64,000 nt of DNA from Branchiostoma floridae (GCF_000003815.2 NC_049983.1:1477999-1541998); one strand, 5' to 3'. Shown: positions 50,280-61,257, counted from the stretch's first letter. The notes: generated by a model from the sequence alone, not told the origin. Made by a program: numbers and translations.

Positions 50280-51488
50280 ATGGCGACAGGAATGGCGTCT
50301 GTTGACAACGCTTGGTGTCGGGTCAGGAACGACCAAACGTTACCGCCCGTGAGACCAGAGTCACAGCGTCGCTCTGTTATGCCAGTGTTCCTGAAGAACA
50401 GAGAAATTGTGGGAGAGGAAGATCGGGCCTTCACGACAAGGGAAATATGTGGTGCGTTGGAAAAGGTCGCCGGTTATAACTCCGTAGATGGTGCACAAAG
50501 GATCAGGGGCCTATGGCGGATCTACCCCCTGACGGAGAGCGCCCGTGTAACCATCCTGCTGCACGGAGTCACCCTGCGTAACCGACACTTTCAACCCTAC
50601 AGCGAGAATCCTTTTGTCGTCAAAGGAACAGCGGACATACCTACCACCAGAGTTTACGTAAGTGAGATCCCCTTGTCCTTCAGTAACAACGAGATCAAGG
50701 AGTGCTTCGTAAACCTTGGCTGTAAGTTCCATAGCAACATCATCGATGAGAGAGATCGTGATGAAAACAAACGGCTGACTAGGTGGAAGACGGGTAGAAG
50801 GTTCTTCCACATAGAAATCCGCAACCAGCCGCTACCACCCGTCCTTGCTATGGGACCGTTCAGAGCTAAGGTGTATCATAAAGAACAGAGAGATGCCGAA
50901 AGGAGACAGTCGACGATCTGTAAGAACTGCAAAGAGAATGGACACACGATGTCTAACTGCCCTGAGCCACAGAGGTGTTTCGACTGTGGTCTGCACGATC
51001 ACAAGAGAGGTGATCCCGCCTGCCTCCACATAGTGAGTGACACCGAAGCTCAGCAAGAACCTGCTCCCACAGTTGACACTGAAACCACACTGTCACCCTC
51101 TCCGGAACTGGTAATCGACCAGTTCTTCACAAAGTATGTCTCAAGAGAGAACATGTCCAGCCCTACGGAAGAGGACGACACGGTGTCAACAAACACTTCC
51201 GCAAACGTTGCCGTGGCAACAGAGTCTGATCCCAGCTGGGGTGAGGAATGCGGAAGTGCCGCCTCGGAACAGTCCAAACAAACCCGGGGCCCGCTTGATC
51301 GCTTTCTGCGTAAAGCGAGAGCCAGTGCGACAGAGAACTCAAGAAAGACATCGCAGAAGAAGAAGAAGCAACCTGCTAGCCAGAAGCGACCTCGAGACAG
51401 CCCGCCAGCCGTGGCGTCCGAACCCTCACGGAAGCAGCTGAGGAACGCCCCACCCCCACCTGAACATGGCTCCGGCGGCGCGACCTAG
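50280..51488 (+). CDS. LINE ORF1 protein with RRM-like region and zinc knuckles
   Basis: 402 residues. The context aaccaacATGGCG is a fair start. Residues about 125-205 (TTRVYVSEIPLSFSNNEIKE ... RRFFHIEI ... FRAKVYHK) look like an RNA-recognition-type fold. Residues 214-248 contain two CCHC knuckles: CKNCKENGHTMSNC and CFDCGLHDHKRGDPAC. The C-terminal third is Ser/Thr/Lys-rich and probably disordered. This architecture is typical of ORF1 in Tx1/L1-like elements, where it coats the LINE RNA. It is followed after 61 nt by ORF2 in another frame (50280 and 51550 differ by one frame). It overlaps only shadow frames on the other strand. Confidence 0.88.
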   Translation: MATGMASVDNAWCRVRNDQTLPPVRPESQRRSVMPVFLKNREIVGEEDRAFTTREICGALEKVAGYNSVDGAQRIRGLWRIYPLTESARVTILLHGVTLRNRHFQPYSENPFVVKGTADIPTTRVYVSEIPLSFSNNEIKECFVNLGCKFHSNIIDERDRDENKRLTRWKTGRRFFHIEIRNQPLPPVLAMGPFRAKVYHKEQRDAERRQSTICKNCKENGHTMSNCPEPQRCFDCGLHDHKRGDPACLHIVSDTEAQQEPAPTVDTETTLSPSPELVIDQFFTKYVSRENMSSPTEEDDTVSTNTSANVAVATESDPSWGEECGSAASEQSKQTRGPLDRFLRKARASATENSRKTSQKKKKQPASQKRPRDSPPAVASEPSRKQLRNAPPPPEHGSGGAT

Positions 51489-51549
51489 GCATTCCGGAAA
51501 TTCCACGAACTGACCCTAATGTTGACAAACTCGCTCGGTTACCGGACTT

Positions 51550-54500
51550 ATGGCTATGGACTTTATGAACGGCCGTGACGACGTTAGGCCAAAGTGCACT
51601 GCACATAAACAACAACAAAAGGTACAGAATTCTGATATTAGTTCCAACGATATGTCTTTACTATCACTAAATGTCCGCGGACTGCTTGAAAAAAACAAAA
51701 GAAGGTCATTATTATCATATGTAAAAAACCAAAAGGCTGACATAGTTTTCCTTCAAGAAACGCATTTCACTGCAGAGACAAGAGATGTTTTATCTAGAGA
51801 ATGGCAAGGCCCTTGTTTTCAAGCCTTCGGATCTAATTGTAGCAGGGGGGTAGCAATATTGATTAAGCCTTCAGCCAATTTTATGTTAGTAGACTGTAAG
51901 TACCTAGACAATAATGGAAGAACCCTTCTACTGAAATGCACCATTGATGATACAGAGTTTTGCTTAGTTAACATTTATGCCCCAAATAGAGTTAAAGAAA
52001 GAAATACCTTTATTATGAAACTGTCAGATTGGTTAAGTAGTTTAGACCCTACTAACCTAATTTGTGGTGGAGATATAAATTGTGTATTGAATCCTGAATT
52101 TGATAAAAAGGGAGGTAGACTAGATACTGCAGGAAGGTCTGCTAAAGTTGTGAAAAAGCTATGTTCTAGACTAGAAATATGTGATGCCTATAGGTTAGTT
52201 AACCCCACCACCCGACAGTTTACTTGGCGTAATCTTACAAAAAATGTAGCCTGTAGACTAGACTTTTGGCTAATTCACAAGACCCTTGTAGGAAAAATTG
52301 GCAAATGTGATATAAGACCTGCAATACTTACTGACCACCAGGCTATATTTCTAAAACTCAAATTCCATAACTGTGCCAGAGGCCCTGGAACTTTTAAACT
52401 AAATGTAGATTTATTAAGAGACAAAGAATACTTTGAGAAAATCTGTAACTTAATTCAACAAGAGAGTAATAAGACCACTACATCAAATAGAGATAAACTA
52501 GATTTATGTATGATTAAAGTAACTGAGTTTTCAAAACAATATGGAGCCAAGAAAGCCAGAGAAAGCAGAGAACAGATAGAGAGGTTAGAGAAAAAACTGT
52601 CTTCCCTTCAAAGTGAAATAGATAGTAATCCCACTAATGACCATATACTAGTACTTAGCTACAAGCAAGCACAATCTAGATTAGAAGACCTTTATATGAA
52701 AAAATCACATGGAGCATATGTAAGAGCTAGAGCCAAATGGAGAGAAGAGGGAGAAAAACCTACTAAGTACTTCTTAAACTTGGAAAAGAAAAGAGGAAGT
52801 GACAAGGATATTAACTTGTTATCCATTGATGGGAGAGAGATTAGTAGAGACTCAGATATTCTTAGTGAATGTAAGGAATACTATGAACAACTATACCAGG
52901 AAGACAATATAAGTGATATAGACATAGATCAGTACTTAGAAAGTGTACAGTTAGAAAATATCTTGAGCCAAACTGACAGAGAATTCTTAGATAAACCAAT
53001 TACTAAAGATGAATGTAAGGATGCCCTTTTCTCTATGAAAGAAAACAAAAGCCCTGGCCTTAATGGCATTCCCTCAGAATTTTTTAAGATGTTTTGGCCC
53101 TATATAGGAGACCTAGTTTATAATTCTATTCAGGAAACATTGATAGAAGGTAAAATGTCTGTTTTGCAAAGACGTGCAATGCTAAGGTTAATACACAAAA
53201 AAAATGAACGCCACAACCTAGACAATTGGAGACCAATTAGCCTTCTCAACACTGAATATAAAATATTTGCCTTTGTTCTTGCCAACAGACTTAAGAAAGT
53301 TTTACACAAGTTGATTAATAATGACCAAACAGCTTATATCAAGGGTAGATTCATTGGACAAAATGTAAGACTAATTAATGATGTTATTGAATATGCTAAA
53401 ACCCAAAATATCCCTGGAGCAGTAATATTCCTGGATTTTACTAAAGCTTTTGACACTTTGAATAGAAAATTTATGTGGAAGGTTCTAGAAAAATTTAACT
53501 TTGGCCCCTCGTTTATCAGTGCAATAAAATGCATGTATAATGACATTAGTAGCACCATCAGTAATAGAGGATGGTTATCTGACTTCTTTCCCTTAAAGAA
53601 AGGCATACGCCAAGGCTGTCCCATATCTGCTCTTTTATTCATCCTCACAGTAGAGATTATGGCTGTAAAGATCAGACAGGCACAAGACGTGGAAGGAATT
53701 AAAGTTAAAACCCATTCTAATGAAACTGTTGACATTAAAATCTCACAGGTAGCTGATGATACCACCTTGTTTGTATCTGACCTTACATCAATGGAAAATG
53801 CCTTCAAACTTATTCAAGATTTCTGTAGTGTTTCAAGCCTAAATCTAAATGTTAAAAAATGTGAAGGTTTATGGATTGGATCCTATGTTGACAGACAAGA
53901 CACCCCCTTGGGTATATCTTGGCCAAAGACACCTATAAAATCCCTAGGTATATACTTCTGTAACTCATCCCTACACCATGAATGTGAACTGCTAAACTGG
54001 GAGAAAAAGATAGAAAGACTGAAAACCACACTTCAAATCTGGAAAGGTAGAAACCTAACTCTATATGGAAAAGTTACTGTCTTAAAATCCCTTGCCCTTT
54101 CACAAATAATCTATAACATGTCTATGATTCTTACCCCACCTTGGGTGATAAACATTGTAAAGAAAGAAATATTTACTTTCCTGTGGAATGGTAAAAAAGA
54201 TAAGATTAAAAGAGATGTTGTTAGCCAACCTATTGAGCAGGGAGGATTAGGCCTGACAAACTTAGATCTCCAAAGACAAGCCCTACTTGCATCCTGGATA
54301 CCAATATTAGTGACAAATGACAACGCAAGATGGAAAGTTATTGCGTTAACATTTATAAACTCCCTTGGTCAAGACAATTTGCTATTGCATATGAACTTTA
54401 CTTCTGATAAAGATGGTCCTGACATGAGTAAATTCCCCACATTTTATAAACAGGTAATATCATCCTTCCACTCTGCTGGTGGAGGAGGTAAGAACAAACC

Positions 54501-55446
54501 CTCTAGTGTAAGTGAAATAATGGGTGAAACTATATGGTGCAAAAAATATATAAGGTCACAAGGTAAAACAATTTTCTTCCCAACCTGGATAAAAAATGAC
54601 ATAATATTCGTAAAAGACATTTTCCCCTTAGACAGGTTCATGTCTCTAGATCACTACCCTCAGCTTAACCTAAACACAAGACCTAATGGTATTATTGAAT
54701 ATATAACTCTGTTTCAAGCTATACCTCTTACATGGAAGAATGCAATAAGAAACCATAGAGGCCCAATTCCTTATCAAAGATTAGAGCTTAACACCCTTAC
54801 CCCATGTATATTTGATGGTAAAACAACAAAACAAATCAAAAGCAAAAACACCTGCAAATTGTTTTATAATGCATTAGTGCAGGCACAGGCCAAGGAACCA
54901 ACATGCTGTAAAAAATGGCAATCCATATTTCCTACTGAAACCCTGGCTTGGGAAAATATCTGGAGATGGTTAAGCACACAGACCTGTATAGACACTAAGT
55001 TAGCAGAGTTAAACTACAAACTATTACACCGAATATTACCATGTGCACACAATCTGCACAAATGGGGTATCAAAGATGAAACGGGACACATATATGATGC
55101 AACATGTACACTATGTAGCAGTGGAAGCATAGAAGATTATGAGCATATGTTCTTTAAATGTGAAAGACTGTGTAATTTCTGGGAATTAGTTAACACATTT
55201 GTACCCTTGCCCAACATAAAAATTACTTTGCAGGAGATTTTATTTGGAAAAATTGATCATTTGATAACTGCTAAAGACCAGAAAAATAGAACCTTTACTG
55301 TTACTGTGGCTAAATGGACAATCTTTAAAACTTGGATCTGGCTTAGAAAAGACCCACACCTGTGCATTACTAGCCTCTTTAATGTCTTTGAAAAGGACTT
55401 CGAAGAACGGATATTCCATGATAGACTGACAGCCAATGTAGATTGA
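51550..55446 (+). CDS. LINE ORF2: AP-type endonuclease, reverse transcriptase, CCHC
   Basis: 1,298 residues, uninterrupted. Endonuclease residues: LNVRG (N41), LQETH (E70), NIYAPN, GGDINC (about 173-178), CRLDFWLI and TDHQAI (about 261-266). RT motifs: LDNWRPISLL (about 556), NDQTAYIKGRFIGQNVR, FLDFTKAFDTL (about 627-637), IRQGCPIS (about 685) and VADDTTLF (about 734), where the usual F/Y-A-D-D has Val first, as in several L1/Tx1-type RTs. A C-terminal zinc-binding motif CTLCSSGSIEDYEHMFFKC lies near 1185. It performs nicking and target-primed reverse transcription. All catalytic residues that can be read are intact. The first ATG at 51550 is taken as start; the endonuclease begins 35 residues in (DMSLLSLNV), so a later Met is possible. 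Codon use is A/T-rich, unlike the neighbouring ORF1. Confidence 0.92.
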   Translation: MAMDFMNGRDDVRPKCTAHKQQQKVQNSDISSNDMSLLSLNVRGLLEKNKRRSLLSYVKNQKADIVFLQETHFTAETRDVLSREWQGPCFQAFGSNCSRGVAILIKPSANFMLVDCKYLDNNGRTLLLKCTIDDTEFCLVNIYAPNRVKERNTFIMKLSDWLSSLDPTNLICGGDINCVLNPEFDKKGGRLDTAGRSAKVVKKLCSRLEICDAYRLVNPTTRQFTWRNLTKNVACRLDFWLIHKTLVGKIGKCDIRPAILTDHQAIFLKLKFHNCARGPGTFKLNVDLLRDKEYFEKICNLIQQESNKTTTSNRDKLDLCMIKVTEFSKQYGAKKARESREQIERLEKKLSSLQSEIDSNPTNDHILVLSYKQAQSRLEDLYMKKSHGAYVRARAKWREEGEKPTKYFLNLEKKRGSDKDINLLSIDGREISRDSDILSECKEYYEQLYQEDNISDIDIDQYLESVQLENILSQTDREFLDKPITKDECKDALFSMKENKSPGLNGIPSEFFKMFWPYIGDLVYNSIQETLIEGKMSVLQRRAMLRLIHKKNERHNLDNWRPISLLNTEYKIFAFVLANRLKKVLHKLINNDQTAYIKGRFIGQNVRLINDVIEYAKTQNIPGAVIFLDFTKAFDTLNRKFMWKVLEKFNFGPSFISAIKCMYNDISSTISNRGWLSDFFPLKKGIRQGCPISALLFILTVEIMAVKIRQAQDVEGIKVKTHSNETVDIKISQVADDTTLFVSDLTSMENAFKLIQDFCSVSSLNLNVKKCEGLWIGSYVDRQDTPLGISWPKTPIKSLGIYFCNSSLHHECELLNWEKKIERLKTTLQIWKGRNLTLYGKVTVLKSLALSQIIYNMSMILTPPWVINIVKKEIFTFLWNGKKDKIKRDVVSQPIEQGGLGLTNLDLQRQALLASWIPILVTNDNARWKVIALTFINSLGQDNLLLHMNFTSDKDGPDMSKFPTFYKQVISSFHSAGGGGKNKPSSVSEIMGETIWCKKYIRSQGKTIFFPTWIKNDIIFVKDIFPLDRFMSLDHYPQLNLNTRPNGIIEYITLFQAIPLTWKNAIRNHRGPIPYQRLELNTLTPCIFDGKTTKQIKSKNTCKLFYNALVQAQAKEPTCCKKWQSIFPTETLAWENIWRWLSTQTCIDTKLAELNYKLLHRILPCAHNLHKWGIKDETGHIYDATCTLCSSGSIEDYEHMFFKCERLCNFWELVNTFVPLPNIKITLQEILFGKIDHLITAKDQKNRTFTVTVAKWTIFKTWIWLRKDPHLCITSLFNVFEKDFEERIFHDRLTANVD

Positions 55447-55722
55447 TTGTACAAATTTTCTATTGATAGTTTGGCATGAACTGCACCTACTGTTAGACTT
55501 CTCCATTTTTGATCATAGTGTAATATCAGACTGTACATATTCCTTAAGGTTCCCCAGATGTACTACATGTATCTGTCTCTTCTAACTGTTCCACTACCCA
55601 TGTACTGCATGTAATTCGTCCAGACACACCAGTATATGTTATCCCTCCATGTGCAATGGTACTCAACTGTACAAAATCTTGTCTTAGTTGTTGACAAATG
55701 TACTGTTGTTGTTGTTGTTTTT

Positions 55723-55740
55723 AAAAAAAAAAAAAAAAAA
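55723..55740 (+). other. LINE poly(A) tail
   Basis: A run of 18 A follows a (GTT)n stretch and ends exactly at the 3' copy of the target duplication. Confidence 0.85.
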
Positions 55741-55820
55741 ACTACGGTCGTGTGAAACACCCGATTCGAGTCCGGACAGTATTGGTTGGGAGACCACCAA
55801 GGAAGGCTGGATGCTGTAGC
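55741..55820 (+). pseudogene. 5S rRNA-like sequence (pseudogene or 5S-derived SINE head)
   Basis: actacggtcgtgtgaaa, cacccgattcgagtccgg, agtattggttgggagaccacc and ggctggatgctgtagc follow the order of 5S rRNA. The C-box-like ttggttgggagacc and the terminal gctgtag are best kept. It is 80 bp against about 120 for 5S, with an internal loss of roughly 35-40 bp, so it is not a working 5S gene. The sequence that follows could be a SINE body. Assigned from recalled 5S consensus. Confidence 0.68.
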
Positions 55821-57462
55821 CCGAAGAATCCAAGAATTCGTCTTTCGTAATTGTACGGAATCCCCAAATCCCGTGGGATGTGCAAAAAGGTGACTCTCTA
55901 CTGTATTACTAAATAAGTAAATGTATTACTATCATTAACGGACGGATTTTACCAACATTTAATTGTTGCTTTAAAAGATTACATCCGAATGTTCCTTACA
56001 CATCATTTAATACCCATTATATATGACTTACGGAGGTGATTACGGAGTCAGTTTCGTTTAGGCCCCCCTCCCACTTCATGTAATACCATATTCATATCTG
56101 GAATAAAACGATAAATTATCAACTTACTATACTTTTCCCTCCACAGAATGGAACGGACATTCGTAAGCTTGATAAGAAAACACTTGGGTGTTCACAGTTA
56201 TATGCCTTCCCTGTTTACTACAGCGATTTTTCTCCTCACGTTAACTGGGACCCGAGCTGCTTTCCTTCTCGGTCTTATCGGGGTCAGTGGTAAAGGTGAC
56301 CTAGTTTAAAGGTGAATATATGGTCCTGATGGTACAGATCATGTCCTTGCATTTTGCCGCCAGGTTAAGGTTTGACAGGGTCTGGTCGTTTGTACAGGTT
56401 AGCACACAAGTCATATCATCATTGTTCTTTGATATCGATTAGGGGGATTTGTAAAATTTATAATCACGTTATGAATAAAGACACGAAAATTTGCGATTTA
56501 CTCAGACCCTGATTCATTCTATCTAAGGAAATAACTGTCATCTAAAATAGAGAACTCGTACCTCTATGAAAAGTAGTCAGCATTTGTAGAAATGATTGAA
56601 ATGATAGTTTTATCTTATCTATAATCATTATTCTTTACCGTTAGTGATGAAAAGCTTGGATATGATTTAGACCTGTCAGCGATGTGACGTTGACATATTA
56701 TGACAGGGATAATTTCGGCGCATGGTCGGGCAGATTGCAAGAACGAATGTTATGACTTACAATATGTGTGTATTTCTAGATGTTCAGTTAGATTACAACT
56801 ACCTTACAGTACAAGAAGAAATCCCTAACATCATTAAGTGTTGCAATGTTATGGAAAAATCTTTTCCACCTAAACTAAAAAAAAGAACAACAGGCTAATT
56901 AGAACGGTTGTTTTATATCTGTGGCTGATTGAAACATCCCTACTGGTGATATGTTTGACCCTGGATAAGTAAATAAAAATTAAATTAAATATACAGTTCC
57001 TAAAAACATCCCGGCCGGGTGACGGTTTGAAAGTGTTACACTAGCACATAATGGTAACAACTGTTCTGTAAAATCATGAAGCACAGAGTTTCTCTTCATT
57101 CTACTTGAATGCTGCTGTTATATGGAGTCAATGGACACATTACGCTGTAACGTGTACAGTGTACAGTATACGGTCAAACTGGGGAACTTCGCATTATTGC
57201 ACATGTCAGATACTTGCACGAAATACGCTGTAAATGTTGTGTGCAATTAAACGGATGCAATTAAATCTACTGTAACTTCCTTGCTGTGGCACTGCTTCGA
57301 GTTTTAAAATAATGATAATATTTTGCGCGAATTATCCTGCCATTATTATCTTTCCTACCAGATTTCACCTCTTGCCTAAAATGTGCAACTTTTTGTTTTG
57401 TTTGCTACGCTCAAAACCACGTGTAAAGTGCTATGCGTCAATCGCTGGTTTGACCCAAAGTG
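55821..57462. other. Spacer between the LINE and zinc-finger gene 2
   Basis: About 55821-55935 may be the body of a 5S-headed SINE. The rest is AT-rich with no gene recognised. Confidence 0.4.
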
Positions 57463-57624
57463 AAGCGCGCATCAGGTTTGTGACCTCTCACCTTTGCCCC
57501 GAACGTGAGCAGACGTCCGCCATTTTATTTTACGTCTTTGTCTCCGGTATATCTCCGAAGAATTGTCGACATTTAACGTAGTCACCACGAGTCTTGGAGA
57601 CCACGAACCAACATAGCTCTACGG
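57463..57624 (+). promoter_or_regulatory. Promoter and non-coding first exon of zinc-finger gene 2
   Basis: aggtttgtgacctctcacc, then tccgccattttattttacg, then a donor ctacgg|gtaagac at 57624/57625. The same series recurs at 62970-63124. ccgccatttt is the known YY1-type core often found at transcription starts. It lies about 0.55 kb upstream of the zinc-finger coding exon. Confidence 0.6.
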
Positions 57625-58175
57625 GTAAGACATGTGTTTGTCGTTAATGCTTCCAGCTTGTTGCTAATTCAGCGGTAAAATGGAATTAGTAATATGTTTG
57701 TGATTGGTGTTTTGATGGGGAGGGGGGCAGTAGTACTGTAATGTGTGGGATGTATACGGGACCACATTACACGTGGATATCTATCACATAAGACTTTCTA
57801 CCAGTCTTCAAAACTTTGGTCCTAGTACTTAATAGACCCGGGGACGGGGTTTTGCTACTTGTATCCCAGGAAGAATTAATTGCTAAGGAAGGGTGAAGCC
57901 ATGTATAAAAAAAAATTTCTTCCTTTTCCTTGGTCTAACCAAAGCTCCTTGGTCTAACACGAAAAATGAGTACTAGTAGATCCTAACGCACGTATTCTGT
58001 GTATAACAAAATGGCTAGAGTACCATAGAATGTGGCAAGAGAAGTCTTGTGGGAGGCATATTGCATTCTTTTGCAAATTCCTTTATAATAGATATATGCT
58101 GTTCCAGGTAGCGGCGTCCCTCCCGTGCATCCAGACAGAAGCTAGCATCAGATACGGCGCCGCTGTCATTTACAG

Positions 58176-59213
58176 GTATATGGTTTCACAAGGTACCAGT
58201 GTGATAAGTGCGACTATTCTGCAGCCCAGAAATCTGCTTTGTTCAGACATCTAGCAAAACACAAGGATGATCGTTACGTGTGTGTCGAGTGTGGGTACAG
58301 GACACCTTATAGGCCAATGTTATCTCGACACATGCGAACCCATACAGGAGAAAGACCCTACAAGTGTGACCAGTGTGACTATTCTGCAGCACGGAAAACT
58401 GATTTGAAGAAGCATCTGGCAAAACACACTGGAGAGAAACCCTTCATGTGTGGGGAGTGCGGGTACAGGACATGTAATAGGTCTAACTTATCCGTACATA
58501 TGAGAAAGCATTCAGGGGAAAAACATTTTAAGTGTGACAAGTGTGACTATTCTGCTGCACAGAAATCCTGTTTGGACAAACATGTACTGAAACACACTGG
58601 TGAGACGCGCTTTATGTGTGACGAGTGTGGGTACAAAACAGCTTATAAAATAACCTTATTGCGACACACGAGAACCCATACAGGGGAGAAACCCTACAAG
58701 TGTGACCAGTGCGACTATTCTGCAGTACAGAAATACGACTTGGACAAACATCTAGCAACACACACTGATGAGAAACCCTACACGTGTGTAGAGTGCGGGT
58801 ACAGAACAGCTAAGATGTCTAACTTATTCAAACATATGAGAACGCATTCAGGGGAAAAACCCTACAAGTGTGACCAGTGCGACTATTCTGCTGCGCAGAA
58901 ATGTTCTTTGGACCGACATCTAATGACGCACACTGGTGAAAAACCCTACATGTGTGGAGAGTGTGGGCATAGGACAGCTGAAAAGTGTAACTTATCCCGA
59001 CATATGAAAACACATACAAGAGAAAAACCCTATAAATGTGACCAGTGCGACTTTTCCGCAGCAGAGAAGTCCACTTTGGACAGACATCTAACAAAGCACA
59101 CCGGTGAGAAACTCTACATGTGTGAAAAGTGTGGATTCAGGACATCTCGAAAGTTTTCCTTATCTGTACATATGAAGACTCATACAGGAGAAAAACCCTA
59201 CAAGTGCTTGTGA
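58176..59213 (+). CDS. C2H2 zinc-finger protein 2, twelve complete fingers
   Basis: The coding exon probably begins at the acceptor tcatttacag (58175) or cacaag (58190); the frame is closed upstream by TAG at 58143. No ATG precedes the first finger in frame, so the start must come from an upstream exon, not identified. The first in-frame ATG (about 58317) would lose the first finger. Twelve complete C2H2 fingers alternate KCDQCDYSA..K..L..H and MC.ECGYRT.....L..H types with THTGEKPY linkers. A thirteenth is cut at YKCL by TGA. Even spacing of pair types indicates growth by duplication of two-finger units. Expected DNA-binding nuclear factor; the target is unknown. It is closely related to zinc-finger gene 1 on the other strand. 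Confidence 0.85.
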   Translation, partial: VYGFTRYQCDKCDYSAAQKSALFRHLAKHKDDRYVCVECGYRTPYRPMLSRHMRTHTGERPYKCDQCDYSAARKTDLKKHLAKHTGEKPFMCGECGYRTCNRSNLSVHMRKHSGEKHFKCDKCDYSAAQKSCLDKHVLKHTGETRFMCDECGYKTAYKITLLRHTRTHTGEKPYKCDQCDYSAVQKYDLDKHLATHTDEKPYTCVECGYRTAKMSNLFKHMRTHSGEKPYKCDQCDYSAAQKCSLDRHLMTHTGEKPYMCGECGHRTAEKCNLSRHMKTHTREKPYKCDQCDFSAAEKSTLDRHLTKHTGEKLYMCEKCGFRTSRKFSLSVHMKTHTGEKPYKCL

Positions 59214-59300
59214 CTTTTTGCTGCACATCAATCAGCTCCACGGTCCAATTTATCCTGACAGATAAACACCCATACAGGGGAAAAAAAACATTTGTAATTC
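59214..59300 (+). pseudogene. Eroded finger after the zinc-finger gene 2 stop
   Basis: ctttttgctgcacatcaatc resembles the DYSAAQKS block, and gataaacacccatacagggg resembles the HTRTHTGE linker, in shifted frames. As in gene 1, the array once extended further. Confidence 0.6.
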
Positions 59301-61257
59301 ACCCGTAGAAACATTTGACAAGACATACCATGGAACCTACATTGTGTCTGTGTGGCAAAATGCACAGCATACGAAATGTACGCCTTAAAACGTGAATGGG
59401 CTCGTTCTCATTGAAATGTAAAAAAATGCTGTCGCCTGCATTTTCGACTTGATATGGAGCAAATTATAGACAACATCGTCATCACTAGTCCTATAATTTT
59501 CCACAACCCATGTAATACTTTACAAAAGATGTACCACAACATTCATATTGGTTGATGGCTTGGAAGGTTTCACCCGCTAAAACTGGCTGTCGCCTGAGAA
59601 GACACGAAGAATTCAAATAGTAGTCAAAAATGTAATAATTCAGTTCCCAGAATGATTGTTCGGCAGGTTAAACCAGCTACCCAGGTCATCTGACCGACCA
59701 CGTCAGATCGCTCCCATCACCGATCTTGGAGGCTGTGTGAGGTTTGTTTATGCCTGTCGCTAAATTCGGTAGCAAACGTTGCCACCACGAGTGCGATGGT
59801 TGATACGGTTATATCATCCATGTATACGTATAAGACTAGAAATGGCCGTTTTTGTGACGCATGACAGATTTTCTGGCTTTCTATAGAAACAAAAAAGGGT
59901 CAATGACTGCCATTTGTAGCCCAACTTGTTTAACGAAATGTTGTACAGAAATGACTGAAACAAACGTTACCATTGTGCTATGCTTTCTACGCTTTCTATT
60001 TGACCTTGTGTAAAAAAGATACCCACTTTTTAAATGTCTCTAGGGATGTCCACTTATATTTAAATGATAAAGCAAAAAATGTTAATCATTTTGAAGAAAA
60101 AATGGCAAAGTTTACTGTTGTGACACCCCGTAATACATAACCAAAGGGTAAGAAAATATTTGCAAAAGTTGCATTTTTTGGCAATCGTTAAAAGTGGAAT
60201 TTTCCTAAACAAATTTCAGTGAAAAATAAGCCGATTTATTTGCCATTATTTACATTTCAATGAGAACAAGTGAAATGGTCTTGTAGAACTAATAGCCTCC
60301 TAGGATTAAAATGTTATCTGTAGTCTTAGCCTTGACCTGGGTCCGATAACTACTCTTTAAAAAAGAAATTCATAATCATATTAGAGGTAGACATTTTCAG
60401 GTAGACTGTCGATCATTATAGCATATCTTTTAAGAGGTTGGCTTGAACTTATGCCTTAGTAAAATAACCACTATAGTTGTAGATTCTGTACAACTATATT
60501 TATATGTATAGCACTATACCTAATATTTCACGCCCTGATATTCTGAGTGCTTATTCTGTATTTTGTTAAGCTCATAGCAATACCTTTTACATGTCTGAGA
60601 ATGTAATGGAGTTTGGTGAAGGTCATTTAAAATAAAGAAAATTAATGTAAGTTATACGAAGCCATTGATACTGTGTTGATTTACATAGTGTAACGATTCT
60701 GACTACATTGTTACATATGAGGTTTATTGTTAATGTACAATCGTTGCTTTGTTTTGGCTTTATTTTTCATCGAAGGGGATTAAAAATTCTAAATGTGAAT
60801 TGAACAAAAAAACTCGTTTTTGTTGACTTGGCATGATTGGACATAGAAGTAAAAGCCTCACACAACCTTAGAAAAAGATGCTAAGGCCCTGCTGGTAACA
60901 TACGTGTTATATCATTTGAGACCTCTTAGACGCAATAGTTTAACATATAAAGTCACGTCATACACGCCGTACGTTAGTCAATCATGTAGATCGTAGATAT
61001 AAGTAGCCATGATGGGTCGCCATACTACGAAAAATAGAGCTGAAATGGATTTTGAACATGTATAAAGTTTCTCGTCGAACGATATTTATCGCCCCTATAA
61101 CAGGCTTCGCTACGGTCGTTTTTTTTTTAAATTGGAGTGATGACATAACAAAAACCAAAAGCGTTCATCCGGTTATCAAGAAGAGATAAATCGCACGACG
61201 CAAAAAAAAATGTATTTAAAAAAGTACTACAGCGCGATGGCTGATTTTACCAACGAT
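59301..61257. other. AT-rich spacer, no gene recognised
   Basis: No frame with domain resemblance. Low-complexity A and T runs are common. Confidence 0.45.

Larger units (their letters stand above)
48287..55740 (+). mobile_element. Full-length Tx1/L1-like non-LTR retrotransposon
   Basis: The element has a 5' UTR (48287-50279, including a 1,365-bp foreign insertion with its duplication), ORF1 (50280-51488), ORF2 (51550-55446), a 0.28-kb 3' UTR and an 18-A tail (55723-55740). It is flanked by an 11-12 bp duplication. Both ORFs are open end to end, so the copy is young and possibly competent except for the insertion in its 5' region. The downstream duplication is the first bases of a 5S rRNA-like sequence. 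Sequence-specific members of the Tx1 clade (Mutsu) are known to target 5S genes, and the position here suggests a similar preference. One copy cannot prove it. Confidence 0.85.

Noticed and set aside
50511-51618. Several 60-100 codon minus-strand frames opposite LINE ORF1
   Set aside because: Antisense shadows with no domain resemblance.
55741-55820. Functional 5S rRNA gene
   Set aside because: About 40 bases of the middle are missing and the 5' end abuts a poly(A) tail, so it cannot give a normal 5S RNA.
57312-57581. 89-codon plus-strand frame before zinc-finger gene 2
   Set aside because: It overlaps the promoter segment shared with 62970, but the paralog does not keep an equivalent frame, so it is not treated as coding.
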